This document shows positions 56,789 to 64,000 of a DNA stretch of 64,000 nt, in pieces. Numbering within the stretch: position 1 is the first letter of the stretch; every line of letters starts with the position of its first letter. The notes under the pieces are model-generated. The model made no database searches, was not told the origin of the DNA, and was given only the letters and a program-made list of their open reading frames with translations. The stretch covers positions 17,736,001 through 17,800,000 of the forward strand of contig NC_068933.1 of the NCBI RefSeq assembly GCF_023091745.1. Reading direction: 5' to 3'. A program made the translations under genes and the position numbers. The stretch comes from Budorcas taxicolor. Its lineage: Eukaryota > Chordata > Mammalia > Artiodactyla > Bovidae.

Positions 56789-57116
56789 GGAGTCCCTTGG
56801 ACCGAAAGGAGATCAAACCAGTCAACCCTGAAGGAAATCAACCTGGATATTCATTGGACTGATGCTGAAGCTGAAACTTCAATACTTTGGCCACCCGATG
56901 CGAAGAACTGATTCATTGGAAAAGACCCTGATGCTGGGAAAGACTGAAGGCAGGAAGAGCAGGGGATGACAGAGGATGAGATGGTTGGATGGCATCACCA
57001 GCTCAATGGACATGGGTTTGAGCAAGCTCTATGAGTTGGTGATGGACAGGGAAGCCTGGTGCTGCAGTCCTTGGGGTTGCAAAGAGTTGGACACGACTGA
57101 GCGACTGAACTGACTG
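56789..57116 (+). mobile_element. BovB 3' end, copy 16
   Basis: AGTCCCTTGGACCGAAAGGA to ACTGAGCGACTGAACTGAC. The repeat GGCTGGG at 56782-56788 and 57119-57125 may be a short target site duplication. Confidence 0.93.
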
Positions 57117-57125
57117 AGGGCTGGG

Positions 57126-57639
57126 AAAAGCCACCTGTGGTGCTGATATCTGTGTAACACACTGACTTCTTCAGGACAGTGATGACCCCAAACAACTGCG
57201 CAGAAGGGAAGAAAGAAGGCAGGCTTCACTTACTTCAACATTCGACCTGACTCCAAATGCTGGGTCACCGATAGCAAGCCTGGTTCAGTCCCAGCTACAG
57301 CTAAAGGATGATAGACATGATTCTGGTCAATTGTAAAGGGTGCAAACTGTCTACTCCTAAGAGAGTCTCAAATCACCATTTGCTGAGCAAAATATTAATA
57401 TTTACATTTTCATTCACATATTCAAACATTAGTATGTAGGCAGCACTCTGAAAGACAGAGAAATGAACAGCACAGCCTTTTTAATGAACTTAAACTTCAG
57501 TGAAAGAGATAAAGCCTAAAATGTAATACGATGTAGAAAGTGACTGAGAGAAGTAAAACATGCCATGGCCACGTATAACGTGTAAAAGAAAATTTTGACT
57601 CAAAGACTGAAAAATTCTAATGGACAAGGTGGCCTTTGA
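57126..57639. other. Unassigned stretch, possible old LINE relic
   Basis: About 57420-57600 (ACAGAGAAATGAACAGCACA, AAAGTGACTGAGAGAAGTAA) resembles the same type of ancient repeat as 53870-54430, weakly. Confidence 0.45.
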
Positions 57640-57735
57640 AGTAGGTTTTCTTTATTTATCTTTAGTTGGAGAATAATGCTTTAAAGTACAGTGTTGGTGT
57701 CTGCATTGTATCAACATGAATCTGTGGTAGATATC
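57640..57735 (-). mobile_element. L1 3' UTR fragment, antisense
   Basis: TTATCTTTAGTTGGAGAATA, ATGCTTTAAAGTACAGTGTT and GTATCAACATGAATC match the start of the antisense L1 3' UTR also seen at 53521. Confidence 0.75.
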
Positions 57736-57834
57736 CAGACACTTTTCAATAGGCAACCCTGGAGACAGCAATGGTCACTACATCTTGAATGAATAAATAA
57801 ACGACAAATGTGTCATTGAACGGGTGCTAGATGG

Positions 57835-57990
57835 GGGCAGTGATGTGGAGACTACCTCCAAGTTCTGCTATATTTTCTAGGACAAATGATCTAACCTCTT
57901 TGAGTCTCAGTTTTCCCATCTTCCAAGTATGAGGACTAGATTGGGTTGTCTTTAAATTTCCTTCTACCACTATAACTCTATGAAAACATG
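57835..57990 (+). mobile_element. MIR-type SINE
   Basis: ATGATCTAACCTCTTTGAGT, CTCAGTTTTCCCATCTTCCA, GGACTAGATTGGGTTGTC and CCTTCTACCACTATAACTCT follow a MIR-like 3' half. Confidence 0.65.
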
Positions 57991-60439
57991 GAGTTCTTGT
58001 TTGATCTCCAAGTTTCCTCTGGGGAAACAGACTACTCTTGTTAATGTTTACTGAAGTGACAGAATTCTCCAGTGGGTTCTGTGATTTATCTTACCGACCT
58101 TCCATTGCACCTACCACCACTCCATTCATTTCGCTCAGCAGCCAGGGAATTTGGGTGGGATTTACTTCCTCACCAGGTCCAAGGGTAGCTCCCGATTTCC
58201 CACTACTTTTTACTATTGTTTCATCAGTGTTTCATTATCTAACTCTATCCTAAAACCAAGACCAGGCACCACTGTGCTCAAACAAATTAGTCCAAAGCTG
58301 AGCACCTTCGAGATGGGCCACTGAGAGCAAATGTGGGGCATTTGTTCAGCAATAGAAGGCAGTGGCCATTTTCTCACAGTGGATGTGCAGACAAAGCTGA
58401 CGGACGTCGTATGAACACAGGATAACATTTTAAGGATGAAGACGACCGACAAGAGATGGAAATGCAAGTAAATCAGGAAATACAGAGACAGAGTTCTCAC
58501 ACTTTGACCAAAGTCCATCTATTCTTGGACTTTTTTATTTGTAATCCAATAAACCACATTCACTTTTAAAGGTATGGGAGATTGTTTTTTTAATATCTGT
58601 TACTGTTCTTAACCACTAACCACATTTTTTAAACTTTATTTTTTGTAAAGTATTTTTTCTAAACCAGTTATATTAACCAAGTATTAAGTCATAAATTCAT
58701 ACACAGAAAACATACATATTATTAACTTAGATGGTTTATAAAAACTGAACAATATTCCCCCCAAAATGCTATGACTTTCTTAGTCTGGATTAGAAAGCAC
58801 TATTACCTCCATACTAAGAGCTTTCACAAGAGAAAAGAGTTTAAAAGGATGAAAAAAAAAAAAATGACTTCCCTGGAGGCTTTCAATCATTCTTGTGTAA
58901 TTTTAGTCCAAGATATTTTTGGTACCATCCTTGTTTCTGTCTCTTTAAAACGTGAATTCCAATTCTTTTGTTAGGGAATGCGAGGATTTTCAAGGATCAA
59001 AAAGAATAAGCAATAACCATTGTAGACATTGTATCCCCAGCCTCCTTCTACACCTAAGGGGGGTACTGGCCTTGTCTGGGATGGTCACTGTCAGAGTGGG
59101 AACAGGATCTCAGGTGGACACATATCCCTGTGACAGAAGGCTTCTGCTTCATGACAGCGGCAGAATGCTCTGACTTAGGTCCAGTTATCTGTTAACAGTT
59201 GATGTTAGCATCAACATATACACAAACCTGGACCAATAAATCTTCCTAGCTTTTCAAAAAATCCCCTACATCAGTTTTTAAACTTCAGTTTCATAGATTA
59301 TGGATAAACACCAAAAATCCAAGAATTCAAAAATGATTCAACCAAGATTATATCATTCCATCAGTGGCTGCAGAGGAGTAAACAAAGATCCCCAGCCTCT
59401 GGCTAAGGGTTCATCCCTCCCCACCATTCCATTATTCCTACCGCATGAACAGTACAACTTTCACTGGTTTTGAAGAAACAACAAATGTTTCCTTGCCATC
59501 TCCCAAAAAAACACTTTTTACAATTACAATCATGAAAATATAGCACTGGGACTTGGAAAGAGACTTAAAGATCATTTCATATAAAAATTTCCCCAGCGAA
59601 TTATGTTTCTAGACTCCATTTGCTAGATTTTTTTTTAATTGCTTGAAGAAGATGGTCTTGATTCTATGTAATAAATGGCTATAGGGCTGGGTGAAGTGTC
59701 ACGAAAATTTAAGTACTAAGGAAATGTTCATTCTTGGCAATTATTCCCTTGTTTTTACTACAACACTTGTATGTATTAAAACCAGAGACAACTTTAAAGA
59801 GCACTGTTTTGAAAGTATGCTCCTGAAATGTTTACCGACTACATATACAATGCCTTTTTTTGAATTACACAGAGAGATTATTGTATATAACTACATATTT
59901 GAGATATGATTATATATGAAATAATACTTATCTTGTCTATTGTTAATTTTTCCTAATTTTGAATTTCCACTGAAGAATCCAGTAGGAAACTTCCTTGTAA
60001 TAAAGGAGCCTATATAATACTTATTTTGTTTTGGTGGAGAGTTTTAATCATGTATCATATCCCAGTATAAGAAAGATTTAAATTACCCAGTTTGAGATTT
60101 CAGCTGACCTAACAGTCCTTTCTTTGTTACCAGAAATAAATACTAGGTATTTTAAGCTCTGAGATTAAAAATGCTCAACTATATACAAGTCTTGAGATAT
60201 TCTAAAATACCAGTGAAGCTTTGAAAAATTAGTCAACTTTTAGGTAGACAGTATATCTGTGTGGGCAGTTGCAATGATAAAATGTCTTGGCTGGTTTTGC
60301 TCTCTTTTCAGACTGATTTTGAATGGATAGTGACTAATTGTTTTAAAACTTATTGAGGACTACAATCATACGTTAGATAAAATTTGATAGAAACAGGCTT
60401 GGTTTCTCTAATTTACTGTAATTCAATAAGTAGAATGGT
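57991..60439. other. Unassigned stretch
   Basis: About 2.4 kb with no named repeat or credible exon. Frames at 58038-58253, 58213-58518 and 58952-59173 show no motif or splice context. Confidence 0.5.
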
Positions 60440-60600
60440 ATGTTGGAAAGAGAATAGACATTAGACCCAGACAGATTTGGGCTGAAATGTTAGTTATAAC
60501 ATTTACTTACTGACTTCAGGGTCAATTTGCTGAACTATTCTGGCCATCTGCTTACTCATCTATAAAAGAAGAATAATAGGATTTACTTCTCAGATGTCCT
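60440..60600 (+). mobile_element. MIR SINE
   Basis: AATAGACATTAGACCCAGAC, ATTTACTTACTGACTTCAGG and CTTACTCATCTATAAAAGAA fit a diverged plus-strand MIR. Confidence 0.7.
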
Positions 60601-62014
60601 TTCAAGAAGTAGAAGTAATACATTTAAGTTAAAGAGAGTCAGAAAAATTGCTATTAAAAATACTAGTTTTCCATTGACAATGATAGTTTAATGAGTCATA
60701 GGAAGTCAGACGATTCAAACATTTAAAGGTCATATCTGATTTTTTCAGGCACTTATTTAAAAACAGATTCACTTTCATTTTTGCAATATCATTCATTTTT
60801 AAAAATGTATCTGACTTTCTCACCTGCTTCAGTAATCAAATAGGGATAACTGTAACAAATCAAATTATTTAGTGATGAAAATGAATCAGTGCTTATGATT
60901 TATTCAGTGTCATATGTTGGCATGGTCTCAGTTACTTAGAACATCCATCACATTACTTTCAGTTAGTGAAAAAGCTTCTAAGAACAAACACAAAAAAATA
61001 GACTTATTGTCAACCCAAGATGAGAGCTTATTCAAATTCACTTATGAAAATGGTATCATCGTTAAAGTAAAAAGATAAATAAGTTAGCTTATAAACTGAG
61101 CATGCCAGTGGTTTTGCTCCATTTGTCATTTTTATTTTGAACAACATTTAAAAAATATATTGTTATAATGTATCACCTGTCACTTGGAGAACTTTGTGTT
61201 CAAATTAGCATGGTGTTTGATATAGCACTGAAAACAGCACTGTAGAAATGTTTTCTGCTTCAGAAAATGCCATGATTTGCTTATAACTGGTTGCAGGAGA
61301 AGAGAATGAATTGGTTCCAGTTTCTATACATTTTTACTTGTTAATAAGCTTCTCAATGGTTTTTCTTTTTTGTATGTTTCTGCTTTCACCTTTCTTCCCT
61401 ATTGCTCAACCATATTGTCAGCTATAAAACAGAACATTTTATATGCCAGCAAATATAGGATTAAGAAGTATGAGATAATTTTAGTATAGCAACTGTTTGG
61501 CTAAGTCTTGCCACAGTGTGATATGAAGCAAAACATAATAAGAGAAATCACTTAAACCTAAGAAAATTATTAATAAATCAGGAGAAATCAAGTGTGTGTG
61601 GGGAGGTGAGATGTTATGTATTCTGTTCTCAGATACATGGTTTATTACCTGTGTAATTGCACTACCATGTAGGACATGCATTTGAGCAAACACTGTAAAT
61701 TATTACAAAGCGTGTACAGCAAAACCTCTTCATAATATTTCCCTACTTAATGATTTTCCACTTGTAGAAGCCCCTGATTTACACAGATGTGATCCTCCAG
61801 GAGCGGGGCTTGAGCCAGAACCATACCAACAGTCTGTACTCAGTCCTCAGCAGACACAAATGATGCATGAGAGTTTCACGTGGGATAAAACTGTGAGCCA
61901 GAGGACCTCAAGATGCAAGCAATCTAACGGAAGGGAGGGAGAGCAGACAGCTTGCTGATGCCACTGCTGCTGCTACTACCTCTAATAAAAAAAATCGAAC
62001 CTTCCCTTTAGCAA
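60601..62014. other. Unassigned AT-rich stretch
   Basis: No recognised repeat or exon. 61780-61960 is less AT-rich but has no recognisable motif. Confidence 0.5.
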
Positions 62015-62165
62015 AATGTGACTGTGAGCAAGCTGCTTACCTGAACCTCAGTTTCATTATCTGTAAAATATGGATAATAGCTGCTTTGTAGAACGGTTTT
62101 GAGGGTTAAATGAGATATATGAGAAGTATTTAGCATTGTTCCTGAAACAAAGAACTCAGTGACTA
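62015..62165 (+). mobile_element. MIR SINE
   Basis: AAATGTGACTGTGAGCAAGC, CTGAACCTCAGTTTCATTAT, CTGTAAAATATGGATAATAG, GGGTTAAATGAGATATATGA and TTAGCATTGTTCCTGAAAC. The best preserved MIR of the window. Confidence 0.88.
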
Positions 62166-62238
62166 GGTTCTATTTATATACTGCTCTTATTACTCATGTT
62201 AATTTTACTATTGGAGGTATTTTGCTGTTGTGTTTATT

Positions 62239-62428
62239 TGCTAGGTCATGTCCGACTCCTTTGCAACCCCATGAACTGTAACTTGCCAGGCTCCTCTGTC
62301 CGTGGGATTTCCCAGGCAAGAATACTGGAGTGGGTAGTCAATTCCTTCTCCAGGGAATCTTCTTGACCCAGGGATCAAACCCACATCTCCTGCATTGCAG
62401 GCAGATTCTTTACCACTGGGCCACCTAT
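62239..62428 (-). mobile_element. Bov-tA SINE, minus strand
   Basis: TGCTAGGTCATGTCCGACTC to TTCTTTACCACTGGGCCACC. GTGTTTATT at 62230-62238 and 62446-62454 may be its target site duplication. Confidence 0.92.
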
Positions 62429-62454
62429 AATGACATGTTAAAAAAGTGTTTATT

Positions 62455-63677
62455 CCCATTTAGCTCACAGACTAGTTAGTATACTAAAATATACTGACAT
62501 CTTAAAAAAGTAATCTACCATACACTATATATGATCATTATAAATGAATGCCAGGTAATCTGTCTTAAAGATATTATTTTTAGTGATGCAGTTATCCTAC
62601 AATTAAAAATAAACTAAAAGAAGATATTTTTATATACCTATTTCTCTTTAGGTAAATAGATGTTAGTATGATATTCCTGTTCACAAAAAGACCAAAGGAA
62701 AGGAAAATAGGGTGTGTCCCATTTCCAGCTTCCATGTTGGGTATTATACCCATTTCTTAGCGCAAAGGTTATAAAAGGTTCTAACAACTACATGTCCACT
62801 GTAGACATATCTAAATTTACATGACAATTTTCAAAAGCCATAATCAATCAAGAGGCTAATGTCTAATCAAAGATACACACAAGGACCAAAGTACCTGTAT
62901 AACATATCAGGAATGTTGGTACACTTATCAAGTGTAGTTTCCTCGACAAGATTTTAAAATACAAACAGTTATTGAAGGTGTCTTGGCTGTCCTTTTACTC
63001 TTTGTTGACAAAAAGAATTAAAATCTGCAGCCACTGTAACTTTCATCCCTAACTTCATGGTGACGATATCAGTGACTACCAGCGAGACAACGTTCACCTG
63101 GACTGATAGCTACTGTGACTGTGATGCTGGTTCTGTGCTGAGGAACCCTGATTCCAGCCTGCCAGCAGCATCAGAGGCAATTTTGAATCACTGAGCAGAA
63201 AATGATCTATCCCTTCAATAAGTAGTTAGGACACCTGGGGATGGGATCATGGCAAAAAATGTCTTATTGGCAAGTCATCGTTGAGTTTGAGGCAGAAAGG
63301 GGAGGTCTTGGAGGCTGTTACATAGTAGAGCTCATTCCAAGTATCTGAAGATAATGCCTAGGTTTCTAAGGGCCCAGCTGTCCTCACAAGTGCCACTTAA
63401 GCATGTTGGCTGAAAGTTCCCCTAGAGTGATAGAAAGCGATATTTTCAACTTTTTAAGTGGAGTGTGTCCCTTAGTAATTACATGTATCATAGAGAATAG
63501 AAAATTAAATATTACTACAAGAATGCTGAGAATATAGTGGCATAAAACTTTGTTTCCTAAAACTTTGGTTCTTATTTTAATAAGTTACAGGTGTTCTTTT
63601 TAAAAATACAAGACATTTTTGTATTTTTAAAAGAAGAAAAAAATGAATACCATATTAAAGCATAGATGTAGAATCTA
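62455..63677. other. Unassigned stretch
   Basis: No recognised repeat or exon. Confidence 0.5.
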
Positions 63678-63689
63678 GAAAAATGGTAT
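63678..63689. repeat. Target site duplication of Bov-A2 (left)
   Basis: GAAAAATGGTAT occurs again exactly at 63939-63950. Confidence 0.93.
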
Positions 63690-63938
63690 GCCGCCGCTGC
63701 TGCTGCTGCTAAGTCGCTTCAGTCATGTCTGACTCTGTGCGACCCCGTCCCTGGGATTCTCCAGGCAAGAACACTGGAGTGGGTTGCCATTTCCTTCTCC
63801 AATGCATCGAAGTGAAAAGTGAAAGTGAAGTCGCTCAGTCGTGTCTGACTCTTTGCAACCCCATGGACTGCAGCCCTCCAGGCTCCTCCATCCATGAGAT
63901 TTTCCAGGCAAGAATACTGGAGTAGGTTGCTGTTGCCT
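63690..63938 (-). mobile_element. Bov-A2 SINE (dimer), minus strand
   Basis: A (GCT)n run, then unit one (AAGTCGCTTCAGTCATGTCT to TTTCCTTCTCCAATGC), a linker (GAAGTGAAAAGTGAAAGTGA) and unit two (GTCGCTCAGTCGTGTCTGAC to GAATACTGGAGTAGG). This two-unit order with a linker defines Bov-A2. The perfect 12-bp duplication and low divergence suggest a young insertion. Confidence 0.95.
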
Positions 63939-64000
63939 GAAAAATGGTATAGATGACCTTATTTGCAAAGCAGAAATAGAGACACAGACACTGAGAACAA

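Noticed and set aside
58213..58518. 101-codon minus frame
   Set aside because: Hydrophobic start but no recognisable family; chance frame in unassigned DNA is more likely.
63690..63713. (GCT)n as a coding polyglutamine or polyleucine tract
   Set aside because: It is the poorly fixed end of a Bov-A2 SINE inside its target site duplication.
1..64000. A novel multi-gene system such as a defence or biosynthesis cluster
   Set aside because: No intact gene, no operon-like order and mammalian repeats throughout; nothing supports such a system.

Overview
The window is ordinary nuclear DNA of a ruminant, most likely a bovid (cattle, sheep, goat or a relative). The evidence is the repeat content: many copies of the RTE-type LINE BovB, many Bov-tA and Bov-A2 SINEs (all sharing the tail motif GTCGGACACGACTGAGCGAC), and one CHR-2-type SINE. 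Bov-tA and Bov-A2 are known only from ruminants. The sequence alone does not separate the species.

I found no intact protein-coding gene, no convincing exon, and no functional rRNA or tRNA gene. The longest open frames (up to about 200 codons) all lie in BovB copies, in sense as broken reverse transcriptase or antisense to it. The rest is AT-rich sequence holding old repeats. It could be intergenic or the inside of a very long intron.

Layout. 0-7 kb: two 5'-truncated BovB copies (166-1458 and about 2620-3930), then two head-to-tail BovB 3' ends (5396-6545). 7-19 kb: a minus-strand BovB, an antisense L1 3' end, MIRs, a CHR-2 SINE with a perfect 12-bp target site duplication, an LTR-like block near 13 kb, a long repeat-poor stretch (13.5-15.7 kb), and a SINE followed by BovB (15.7-16.6 kb). 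18.7-21 kb: an old L1 body cut by a BovB piece and a Bov-tA. 21-26 kb: an unnamed repeat present twice, and an LTR cut by a BovB and a Bov-tA. Next come two more Bov-tA-type pieces and a MaLR-type LTR. 26.3-27.4 kb: BovB with a readable YADD box. 29-33.7 kb: one L1 split by two BovB copies in opposite orientation; the first is the longest BovB here. 34-41 kb: L2, MIR and L1 relics, Bov-A2 copies and repeat-poor islands. 41-45.5 kb: BovB pieces, Bov-tA copies (one inside a MIR) and a Tigger-like relic. 45-64 kb: sparse repeats, a ruminant LTR at 51.4-52.0 kb, a tRNA-Gly-like relic at 52.3 kb, L1 3' ends, MIRs and a terminal Bov-A2 with a perfect 12-bp duplication.

There is no gene system working together here. 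What can be read is insertion history: older L1, MIR, L2 and LTR elements serve as targets for BovB and Bov-tA, and target site duplications date several steps relative to each other. I see no sign of an undescribed multi-gene system. The best second looks are the palindromes at 4339 and 22273, the 16-bp tandem units at one BovB 5' junction, the unnamed repeat pair near 21.8 and 23.5 kb, and a few repeat-free islands that may be conserved noncoding DNA.
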